Origin: Azolla caroliniana
Lineage: Eukaryota > Polypodiophyta
Length of the DNA stretch: 64,000 bases
Assembly (NCBI GenBank): GCA_043228905.1
Contig: JBHGNT010000005.1
Span: 21,700,001-21,764,000 of the forward strand
Reading direction: 5' to 3'
The first letter of the stretch is position 1. Each line of letters opens with the position of its first letter. The translations under genes were made by a program, and so were the position numbers. The notes below the pieces were generated by a model that saw only the letters and a list, made by a program, of their open reading frames with translations, ran no database searches and had not been told where the DNA came from. Shown piece after piece: positions 36,410 through 43,908 of this stretch.

Positions 36410-36827
36410 TGTTACCGGCCGGCAAGGAGTCCAAAATACGGAGTGAAGGAATTAATTAAATATGGTTGTAATGAGCATAGTGTGGACGGACGGACTGGAA
36501 ACGGTATGCCGTTCCAGATCCGGACGGATCCCGAATAGGTGCGATAGGCACCGTTTTGTACTACGGGCCGGAAACCTATTTAAAGGCCCGGACCCCATTG
36601 TAATCGCAGCGGATAATTAATAGAGCTTATGATGTTTATACTTCTGTCTTGATTTCCGTTCTGTAATTACTGTTATATCTTACGCGTGTAATTAACTAAA
36701 GCACTCTAATCGTGTAACCTATGGAAGTCGTTGTAATCGTTGAATCTTAATCCTATGCCGTAATCACCCTTTGGTGAAGTGTCTCCGTGACACCTTGTGT
36801 TAGGCCTTGTCCGGTCAGCGAATAACA
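36410..36827 (+). repeat. 5' LTR, 418 bp
   Basis: TG...CA ends with the target duplication outside. A TATA-like box (tatttaaa, 36577-36584) is followed by a short leader. A near-palindrome around 36500 (ctggaaacgg, tatg, ccgttccag) could form a hairpin. Confidence 0.95.
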
Positions 36828-36878
36828 CAGTTTTGGCGACCACGATTCCTGCTTTCTCGCAGCGAACGACGGTAATGG

Positions 36879-37853
36879 ATGACTAGACCAACGCACAACT
36901 TGGTTACAGACCGAGCTCGACGCCTCGCCGAACGGCAAAGACGGCGTGAGACTTTCCAGCAAGCAGCGCACGAAATTCGCTCGGATCGTTCGTTCTCCAA
37001 CGAGATCCGGAGAGTCGCGGAGGAATCTCTTCGGTTACGGCAAACTCGCGACCAGGACGACGGAAGCAGTCTAAGTAGTCTCCGGGAAACCGAACGCCTC
37101 CTGGAGGCGCTGGCAAGCGGAGAAAACGAGGCAGCAGCCTTTTCAGCCTACGAATCGGATTCCGAAGGGGGATACAGCGTGCACACGAACTACCGGAGCA
37201 ACAACGATACCCCCGGCGGCCCGGAGGACGACGGGTCGGATACCGTGCCGACTCCAGAACCGGAACCGCTCAACCAGGGCTATCCGGAACCGCAAACGGA
37301 AGCCATCAACCCACCAACACCGGAAGTGGAAGAAGCAAAGCCACCGACACCAACGAAAGAGCCGGCAAAGGTACCGGAAGAAGAGCCGGAAAAGGAACCG
37401 GAAAAAGCACCGGCACAAGAACCGGAAGTGGAACCGGAGAAAAAACCGGAAAGATATCAACAAACGCCACTAAACCGCGGCCTAATACTGGACGACGACA
37501 TGCCGTTCCAATACTCAAAGTATCGCGATGATTCGGACGCGGAAGCGCATGTTCATGACTTCGAGCAGACATGGGAAGCAAATCACACGTCCCAGCGAAT
37601 GACACCGGAGGAAGAAGAACGCTCGAAGATAGCGGAATTCGGAGTCACGTTGGAGGGACCAGCGACACGATGGCGGCGGACGCAGGACCCGGCGACCATC
37701 ACAACCTTTGCAGAATTAAAAGCAAAATTCTTGCATTTTTTCCACAAGGAGGTCGACCAGACGACAATGGTGGGCTTGTTTTATACGATCCGACAGGAGG
37801 CAGGGGAAAGCATTCCCCAATTCGTCATCCGTTTCCAACGAATGCATAGCTAG
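36879..37853 (+). CDS. Retrotransposon gag, N-terminal part
   Basis: 324 codons, from an ATG shortly after the 5' LTR to an in-frame TAG. The N-terminal 100 residues are Arg/Glu-rich. About 115-205 is Pro/Glu-rich with repeats of the type EPEKEP. About 215-324 matches a gypsy-like capsid domain (DDSDAEAHVHDFEQTWEAN, KIAEFGVTLEGPATRW, FAELKAKFLHFFHKEV, FQRMHS). The same frame continues past the stop with LARAPPEEELRTIFLNALRE, so the TAG most likely replaced a sense codon (CAG by one transition). Either the stop is read through or this copy makes a truncated gag. Confidence 0.88.
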   Translation: MTRPTHNLVTDRARRLAERQRRRETFQQAAHEIRSDRSFSNEIRRVAEESLRLRQTRDQDDGSSLSSLRETERLLEALASGENEAAAFSAYESDSEGGYSVHTNYRSNNDTPGGPEDDGSDTVPTPEPEPLNQGYPEPQTEAINPPTPEVEEAKPPTPTKEPAKVPEEEPEKEPEKAPAQEPEVEPEKKPERYQQTPLNRGLILDDDMPFQYSKYRDDSDAEAHVHDFEQTWEANHTSQRMTPEEEERSKIAEFGVTLEGPATRWRRTQDPATITTFAELKAKFLHFFHKEVDQTTMVGLFYTIRQEAGESIPQFVIRFQRMHS

Positions 37854-39704
37854 CTTGCTCGTGCACCCCCGGAGGAGGAATTACGGACGATATTTTTAAA
37901 CGCACTCCGGGAACCGTTACGCACGGTGTGTACGGTGATCGACTTTCAAGGATGCACCATCGACCAGGTCATTGACCGGGTCAGAGAAATGGAAAAGTCA
38001 AGCTCATGGCTTACGCTGGGAACACTGCAACGGGCGTTACCCACCGAGGAAGATCTCCGGTTCCGGCAGGCAATTCAATGCACAATCTGCTTGAATGCCG
38101 GACATTCGGCAGTGGAGTGCACCATGCGAACCCAGTGTGTGATTTGTCAATCCAAGAGTCATACAACGGACCGGTGCGAGTATAACCTGTTAAACCGACA
38201 AGCACCACCCGTCCGACGGATCGAGCCAAGAAGCAGCCGAGACGAAGATGACGATCGTTGGCAAAGAATGAACCGGTACCCACCGGCACAGGATGTCCGG
38301 TACGGAGACAAGCAAGAGAATGATGGCCGATACGGGAATCGGCGTGATAACTACGACCGGTATGAGCGATCGGACCGTTATCGGGAGCCCAACAGACGAC
38401 ACGAGCAATACGACAGAGACCATTCCCCTGGTTACCGAAGGCACCAGGAGGACTACGGCCGATTTTACGATCCACCACGACCGGACTACCGAAATAAAAA
38501 TAAGAATAATAAGAAACGTAATTTCAAGAAAGGTGGTCACACTCGGGACCCGGAACAGGGAACCCCAAGGAGCCAACCGGCACAGAACGCACCACTCACT
38601 ACGGGACCGACTCCGGATACCAGCAAAGCTGAATCCAGCAATACCCATAAAGAGTACTGCTATTACTGCAGGCAGGAAGGCCACTACAGTAACCAGTGCC
38701 CGGCAAAGAGCTACGATAAACGACTAGCAGTTAATATGGTGGTTCCGGAAGTGGCGGATTTACAGCAAGTAACCACACGGTCGAAAGGCATGGCCAAAGA
38801 GTGGGAAACACAAGAGGCCATACGAAAACAGGCGACGGAATGGGTGAAGGAAGCCAATGAAAGGAACGTCGCGGACGCGGAACGACAAAAGGCGAATACC
38901 ATAGGGAGTGTCGGCGGTAGCCACCCAGAAAACGAGACATGGCAAGCACTGCAAGAATGTCAGATCACGTTACCATTAGGAAGACTCTTGCAGCTCGTGC
39001 CGCGATTTACAGAAGGACTAAAAACGGTCATGACAGACGGTATAGCCCCACCGGCACCAGTCCTCTTCTCGAATCCGGAGGAGGGACCGACGGTGGTGGA
39101 CACTAGTAGTCCGGTGATCACAGCTATTGTCAAAGGGCACGAACTTCCCGGCACAGTAATCGATGGAGGTTCCGGAGTGAACGTAATAAGCCTCTGCACG
39201 TGTGATGCCTTGGGTATACATGAATGGGAGCCATGTCCGTTCTGGCTACGGATGGCGGATACGAGCTCTGTACGGCCGACGGGCTTAATACGGAAATTGG
39301 AAGTCACCATAGGAGGTCACACATTTCACATCTCGGCTGTCGTGCTGCAGCTACAGGCGCAAGGCGCGTACCCACTGTTGCTGGGCAGACCATGGTTGAA
39401 AACAGCACACATCAAGCAAAATTGGCGGAAAAATATGATTACCTTCCGGCGCGGAAAAGCCAAGGTCCGGGTTTCGACACAACCACGGACGAGCAACGGT
39501 AAGGAATGCACACCGCTATATGCGGAATGCGTGAACATGCTTGAAGGGTTGGCAGACGACGAAGAAGCCCAGTACTTGGAGGAACACCCAAAGATCGTAC
39601 CACTCTTCGAGATTGACGTGGCTGAAGCCGTAGCGCCATACTTGCCGCAGCGGGACGAAACCGAAGGGACCTACGGATGTGTAAGATCACATACCGTCAT
39701 TTAA
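37854..39704 (+). CDS. Gag C-terminus, three zinc knuckles and aspartic protease
   Basis: In frame with the upstream gag, after one TAG. The first internal Met is at 37926. Counting from it, zinc knuckles of form CX2CX4HX4C lie at residues 52-65 (CTICLNAGHSAVEC), 71-84 (CVICQSKSHTTDRC) and about 245-258 (CYYCRQEGHYSNQC). Between the second and third is an Arg/Tyr/Asp-rich region. The retropepsin site TVIDGGSGVNVIS is at about 411-423, with the flap and C-terminal motif PLLLGRPWLKTA further on. The Asp is followed by GGS rather than S/T-G. The frame ends at TAA (39702) with no RT after it, whereas gypsy elements normally continue straight into RT. Confidence 0.9.
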   Translation, partial: LARAPPEEELRTIFLNALREPLRTVCTVIDFQGCTIDQVIDRVREMEKSSSWLTLGTLQRALPTEEDLRFRQAIQCTICLNAGHSAVECTMRTQCVICQSKSHTTDRCEYNLLNRQAPPVRRIEPRSSRDEDDDRWQRMNRYPPAQDVRYGDKQENDGRYGNRRDNYDRYERSDRYREPNRRHEQYDRDHSPGYRRHQEDYGRFYDPPRPDYRNKNKNNKKRNFKKGGHTRDPEQGTPRSQPAQNAPLTTGPTPDTSKAESSNTHKEYCYYCRQEGHYSNQCPAKSYDKRLAVNMVVPEVADLQQVTTRSKGMAKEWETQEAIRKQATEWVKEANERNVADAERQKANTIGSVGGSHPENETWQALQECQITLPLGRLLQLVPRFTEGLKTVMTDGIAPPAPVLFSNPEEGPTVVDTSSPVITAIVKGHELPGTVIDGGSGVNVISLCTCDALGIHEWEPCPFWLRMADTSSVRPTGLIRKLEVTIGGHTFHISAVVLQLQAQGAYPLLLGRPWLKTAHIKQNWRKNMITFRRGKAKVRVSTQPRTSNGKECTPLYAECVNMLEGLADDEEAQYLEEHPKIVPLFEIDVAEAVAPYLPQRDETEGTYGCVRSHTVI

Positions 39705-39740
39705 AAAAAAAAAGAAAAAAAAAAAGAAAAAAAAAAGAAA
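39702..39740 (+). repeat. A-rich internal polypurine tract after the protease stop
   Basis: About 36 bases of A interrupted by single G residues, beginning at the protease stop codon. It could be an internal polypurine tract that primes second-strand DNA synthesis. It could also be the scar of a poly(A) tail or of the event that replaced pol. Confidence 0.7.
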
Positions 39741-39831
39741 TCATTAAAAATCGAGGTCTGAACGGACGTGAAAGCAAGGAGCGAAAAGGCTCGAAAAAGG
39801 CGCCAAAACGCACAAAGAAGAAGCAGAACGC

Positions 39832-40272
39832 ATGGAGACCTTTTCATTTCGCGAGCCAAGAAGCACAGAAGCACCAAGGCAGTGGAAGCTGAGCAAACGC
39901 GAACCTGCACGCAGAGAACCCCCACGTTCGGAACGCTCTCTCTCTCGCTCTCACTCTCATCACCACTCTACCTCGCCATCTTTCCTCGACCTCGAAGCAG
40001 ACATGGAACCACAAACGCTGTCGGAAGCGGCCAGGAAATGGTTCAGGCAACACGGACTGGAGGGGTTCTTGGCCATCATGGAGGCACCGCCGCACAGAGA
40101 AGCCGACCGGGTCATCAAGGAGCTCGCCACAGAGGTCATCACCGAGGAAGCGATCCGTGCGCTAACAGGCCTTCCGGAGGGAGGTATCTTTCAGATAGAT
40201 AACCCAACCTCGGAGCAACTCATCCGATATTTCGGTGAGTACTCTGTTGCCGGCAAAGGCTATCGGACGTAG
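39832..40272 (+). CDS. N-terminal domain of the second ORF of the LTR element
   Basis: 146 codons from the first ATG, with a second ATG at 40003 (MEPQTLSEAARKWFRQHGLE). The segment RKWFRQHGLEGFLAIMEAPP and EAIRALTGLPEGGIFQI recalls the helical domain of plant transposon-derived ORFs (plant mobile-domain or 'putative plant transposon protein' type). This resemblance is loose. A TAG stops the frame at 40270, but the same frame continues with EDPLFREIARVLHEYGHVYP and KNRARMIIATYEGIKG to about 40400, so the ancestral ORF was longer. The coiled-coil ORF follows in another frame, so one stop and one frameshift separate the two parts in this copy. Confidence 0.6.
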   Translation: METFSFREPRSTEAPRQWKLSKREPARREPPRSERSLSRSHSHHHSTSPSFLDLEADMEPQTLSEAARKWFRQHGLEGFLAIMEAPPHREADRVIKELATEVITEEAIRALTGLPEGGIFQIDNPTSEQLIRYFGEYSVAGKGYRT

Positions 40273-40387
40273 GGCGGCGAAGATCCGCTATTCAGGGAGA
40301 TAGCTCGAGTGCTCCATGAGTACGGCCACGTGTACCCCCGACCCCCTGTCATGCCAAAAAATCGGGCAAGGATGATCATAGCCACCT

Positions 40388-42493
40388 ATGAAGGGATCAA
40401 GGGCAATCGACATGGTACGAGGAAAGGACGGCAAGGAGGGCCGGAAGCTGTGGCACGCCGTAGCTCAGTGGATAACATTGCTCGTGCCGCCGGTCGAGAC
40501 CGTCCAGCCAAAGAAGCGGCCAAGAGTATCGGAAGGAAGCACCTCGAAGCCGGCGTCCAAACCACAGCAGCTGCTGGCGTCGAAGGCGACGAAAGGGAAG
40601 AAACGGCTCTCAGAACCGGAGGAGGTGTCACCGGTCCGACCCGTTAAGATAACCATACGGCGACCGGGACAGAAGGAACCGGAACCCTTGACGGCACAGA
40701 AACAGGCCGTTACCCAGGAAGAGGAAACGGAGGAGCCAGAAGAGCACCTCCAACGACGGTCAAGAAGTAGGACCGCCGGGACAGCGGGGGAGCGTTCGTA
40801 CCCGCAAGAGGAAGAAACGCCCCCAACTCAACCTGAGCAAACCACAAGGGAGGAACCGGAACCGGTGCGTATGGAACCGGCCTTGTCGGCTTCTATAGAA
40901 GAAGTCATTCCAACGGCTCCGGAGACGGCGAGAACCGGAACTCAACAGCCGGCGAGCCCAGCCAGCACACACAACGGCCAAGGAGTAGGACCAGTACAGC
41001 AGCAAGGCACCAATAGTATGTGGCTACGGTGGGTTGGCGAGCAAATCGCCGGAGTGGTCGAGTACATAAAGGCGGAGGAGAGAGCGCACCAGGAACGGTT
41101 GCTCGTCACAACCGTAGATCTAGAGACGGCTCGGTCCAGAATCCGGAGCCTTGAACAAGACTTGGACAGGGTCACAAGGGAAATGGCTCAATTGGCTTTG
41201 ACAACACAAGTCCAAGCACCGGTGACTCCGGGCAATGTACAGAATAAAGCGGCAGATCAACCTGTACATAGCAATCAGACCCCGGCAACGGAAACCGTTC
41301 CGGAGAGAAATGTGGCACGAGCCCAAGAGCTTGCGGACTTAAAGGATGAGCTAGCTGCCCAAGAAGCGCTGAGGAGCCGCGAAAGAGAGTTGAAAACGGC
41401 AGCGGAGGCAGAACTCAAGAAGACTGCTGAGAAGCTACGCTTGGCCGAGGAGAGCTTACGAAAAGGCCACCAAGCGTACGACCGGCTCAAGGAGGAGAAG
41501 GAGAAAATGCTGCAAGAGAAGGAGAGGCTCCGGAGAAACGCCGAAACAGAAGTAGAGCGCCTGAAAGAGGAACTCCGGCAGGTAAAGGACCGGGAGGACC
41601 GGAACCATCGCCAGATCAACGGCAAGCTCAAACAAAAAACGGAGGAATTTGAGCAATTGCACCGGGAGTATAAACGGTTGCAAACAGAGCACAAGGAACG
41701 GACGGATGAGCTCCGGCAAGCAGTTGATCGGACCGCAACCGCATTCGCCAAGGAACAAGCGGAAACCAGAAGACGGTTGGAAGAGGCGGAGAAGGTTCGG
41801 ACAGAGCTCCTCAGGCAACAGCAGGCGGAAAAAGAAAGAGCGACGGAGGTACTGCAGAGGCTGCAAACGACATATCAAGGGCAGCTGACGCGCTACAGAG
41901 AGCAGGCAGAGGATACGGCTAATCTCATCAAGCAGTTGAAGGAGGAGCAACAAGTTGTGGAAAGCAGAGCACAAATGGGAGCAAGTCGCATCCAGGATAT
42001 CATGCGGGCCTGGTTGAACCAGACCAAGAGCTTGATTGACAACGGGTCCGTCAAATGGTGGACCAAGTGGGCCACGAACGCGGCGGAACTCCAATTGCTC
42101 CGGGCCGACGTAGAGAACCGGCGGAAGGAGGGAGATGATTGCTATATGCTGAATTCCGAAGACTTCACCGGCATAAGAGATGAGCTGGCCGAAGACTTTC
42201 AAGCCTTGGCAGAGGACCAACTAGAGCAAGTCCGGCAACTTGTAGCTCAGCTGGACGACGACAGGTTGGAGGCGCAGATCCAGTTTGAAAGCTATGAGAG
42301 GTCCCGAATCCGGGAAGAGAAAGCACGAGAACCGGTTACGGTCAACCTCAGTGATGAGGAACCGGTACTGGAAGGAGACCGGACCGGAAGCAGTCAAACG
42401 GAGATGCCGGAGTCAGAGAATAGAGAAACAAACGGAGCAGCCGCCGAGCAGCCGCCTATAGAGCAACCGGAGCAGCCTCAGTCCCAACCGTAA
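40388..42493 (+). CDS. Large coiled-coil protein in place of pol (second ORF of the LTR element)
   Basis: 701 codons. Residues 1-60 join the upstream domain (GRKLWHAVAQWITLLVPPVE). About 60-230 is low-complexity, charged and Pro/Glu-rich, with basic clusters (KKRPRV, RRSRSR) that could serve as nuclear signals. About 240-290 is helical (YIKAEERAHQERLL). About 308-530 is an almost unbroken heptad-type coiled coil (ELADLKDELAAQEALRSRER through KQLKEEQQVVES). About 540-640 is a further helical part with a Trp cluster (SVKWWTKWA). The tail is acidic to Gln/Pro-rich and continues beyond the TAA at 42491 as a Gln-rich run. It has no enzyme motif. It may be a structural or RNA/host-interaction protein; its role is not known. 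Confidence 0.75.
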   Translation: MKGSRAIDMVRGKDGKEGRKLWHAVAQWITLLVPPVETVQPKKRPRVSEGSTSKPASKPQQLLASKATKGKKRLSEPEEVSPVRPVKITIRRPGQKEPEPLTAQKQAVTQEEETEEPEEHLQRRSRSRTAGTAGERSYPQEEETPPTQPEQTTREEPEPVRMEPALSASIEEVIPTAPETARTGTQQPASPASTHNGQGVGPVQQQGTNSMWLRWVGEQIAGVVEYIKAEERAHQERLLVTTVDLETARSRIRSLEQDLDRVTREMAQLALTTQVQAPVTPGNVQNKAADQPVHSNQTPATETVPERNVARAQELADLKDELAAQEALRSRERELKTAAEAELKKTAEKLRLAEESLRKGHQAYDRLKEEKEKMLQEKERLRRNAETEVERLKEELRQVKDREDRNHRQINGKLKQKTEEFEQLHREYKRLQTEHKERTDELRQAVDRTATAFAKEQAETRRRLEEAEKVRTELLRQQQAEKERATEVLQRLQTTYQGQLTRYREQAEDTANLIKQLKEEQQVVESRAQMGASRIQDIMRAWLNQTKSLIDNGSVKWWTKWATNAAELQLLRADVENRRKEGDDCYMLNSEDFTGIRDELAEDFQALAEDQLEQVRQLVAQLDDDRLEAQIQFESYERSRIREEKAREPVTVNLSDEEPVLEGDRTGSSQTEMPESENRETNGAAAEQPPIEQPEQPQSQP

Positions 42494-42644
42494 CCACAGC
42501 AGCAACAGCAAGCACAGCCGCAACAACCACAACCGGAAGAATAATTGGAAACTCTGGAACAAGATATTTTGGACAGTTTGGGTGAACAATGAAGGGGCCG
42601 AGAAGGGTTCGACGTACAAGGTACTGTCCCATGGGCGTGCCATG

Positions 42645-43063
42645 TGTTATCGGCCGGCAAGGAGTCCAAAATACGGAGTGAAGGAATTAATTAAATATGG
42701 TTGTAAATGAGCATAGTGTGGACGGACGGACTGGAAACGGTATGCCGTTCCAGATCCGGACGGATCCCGAATAGGTGCGATAGGCACCGTTTTGTACTAC
42801 GGGCTGGAAACCTATTTAAAGGTCCGGACCCCATTGTAATCGCAGCGGATAATTAATAGAGCTTATGATGTTTATACTTCTGTCTTGATTTCCGTTCTGT
42901 AATTACTGTTATATCTTACGCGTGTAATTAACTAAAGCACTCTAATCGTGTAACCTATGGAAGTCGTTGTAATCGTTGAATCTTAATCCTATGCCGTAAT
43001 CACCCTTTGGTGAAGTGTCTCCGTGACACCTTGTGTTAGGCCTTGTCCGGTCAGCGAATAACA
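42645..43063 (+). repeat. 3' LTR, 419 bp
   Basis: Nearly identical to the 5' LTR. Differences seen are C to T near the start (tgttacc versus tgttatc), one extra A (tgtaaatgag), and two more C to T changes (ggccgg to ggctgg, ggcccgg to ggtccgg). All three substitutions are C to T in the 3' copy, at CpG or CCGG-like sites, as expected from methylcytosine deamination. Confidence 0.95.
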
Positions 43064-43338
43064 TGCCTAGCCCATGGCGAGGAGCAAACCACTTTGGTTC
43101 TCTTGATTCAATGAATTTTTTGATGCTACAAACGGTGCCAACCACCAAGCCAACGAACCTAAAAGGAACTCAAAAGGTAAGATTCGAGCCCCAACGAATT
43201 GATAGGGTTTAGTAGAGATGATTGTCCAGGGTAGCGAGGGTCGGTGTGCACCGTTTGTTGTAGTGAAGGAGGGAGAAGCAGTGTTTCAGGTGAGAAATTA
43301 TGTGTGAGGGAGGGTATCGAACTTGCGACCTAATTGAC

Positions 43339-43400
43339 CTTCTAAATATGTAATTAGGGCTAACAATTAGGACAATTAGCCCTAATTACATATTTAGAAG
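43339..43400. repeat. Perfect 25-bp inverted repeat with 12-base loop
   Basis: The left arm 43339-43363 (cttctaaatatgtaattagg and five more bases) is exactly complementary to the right arm 43376-43400, with caattaggacaa between. It could form a stable hairpin in RNA or cruciform DNA. Confidence 0.95.
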
Positions 43401-43476
43401 TAGGGTTTTTTTTAGAGTGATTTTGAGGGCCATGAAACCCCATGTGATGATATATATATATCATTTGTAGATAACA

Positions 43477-43853
43477 ATCAACAACGGTTTGGTTTGGTTC
43501 GAGAGTGTCCAAATTAAACTGTTGATTTTTTTTGAAACCTGAACCGAACCGAACCATGAAATCCTAAAACCGCAGTTTCGTGGTTCGATTTCGGTTTTCA
43601 ATTTAGGTCAAAATTCAAATTTAAATTTAAAAAATTAATTTTTTTTCATTATTTCAAAATTTAAAGATTTTTCCTAAAATGTGAGAATTAAGCTTAAAAA
43701 TGATAAGGTTGTCTAAAAAAAAAAAACCATCAAACCATTTAAACCGAACTGAACCGAACGGTCAAAAATAAAATAAAATAGATCCTGAGCCGAGCCGAAC
43801 AGATTGAACCGTTAAGCCGCGTTTCGTGTCCGGTTCGGTTCAAACCGAACTAT
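43477..43853. repeat. Possible TIR/MITE-like element rich in AACCGAAC motifs
   Basis: The left edge reads cggtttggtttggttcgag. The right edge, reverse-complemented, reads ggtttgaaccgaaccgg. The inside is AT-rich and contains several aaccgaac copies. No target duplication could be fixed and the terminal match is imperfect, so this is tentative. Confidence 0.3.
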
Positions 43854-43908
43854 TGCCGATTGTTTGTTTGTAGGGTTAACTGGAATTACAAAGAAGAGAA
43901 GAGAAAGA

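Larger units (their letters stand above)
36405..43068 (+). mobile_element. Complete non-autonomous LTR retrotransposon with gag-protease and a coiled-coil ORF, no pol
   Basis: Direct LTRs at 36410-36827 and 42645-43063 begin TGTTA and end AATAACA. They are flanked by the 5-bp target duplication TGCCT (36405-36409 and 43064-43068). The LTRs differ by about three transitions and one single-base indel, so the insertion is recent. The 5.8-kb interior is clearly GC-richer than the flanks. It encodes gag, three zinc knuckles and an aspartic protease, then an A-rich tract and a second coding region of about 2.5 kb ending in a long coiled coil. No reverse transcriptase, RNase H or integrase motif was found in any frame, so it must depend on enzymes from another element. 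Gag and the protease look Ty3/gypsy-like. A primer-binding site may start at TGGCGACC near 36834. A polypurine tract directly before the 3' LTR is not evident. Confidence 0.93.
43069..43908. other. Intergenic between the LTR element and the JmjC gene
   Basis: Holds a perfect hairpin (43339-43400) and an AT-rich segment bounded by ggttcggttt-like sequences in opposite orientations (43477-43853). No coding region was recognised. Confidence 0.5.

Noticed and set aside
36828-36860. Assignment of the primer-binding site to a particular tRNA
   Set aside because: TGGCGACC lies a few bases after the LTR, but I could not match it confidently to a specific tRNA 3' end from memory.
37143-37605. Minus-strand frames opposite gag (Phe/Arg- and Val/Pro-rich)
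   Set aside because: Antisense of the Pro/Glu repeat of gag; no independent support.
38011-38684. Minus-strand and +2 frames over the Arg/Tyr/Asp-rich part of gag
   Set aside because: Created by the repetitive codon composition of the gag frame, which carries the zinc knuckles on either side.
41275-42220. Long minus-strand open frames opposite the coiled-coil ORF
   Set aside because: They are shadows of the GC-rich plus-strand frame; their Ser/Leu-rich translation follows from the Glu/Lys codons on the other strand and shows no motif.
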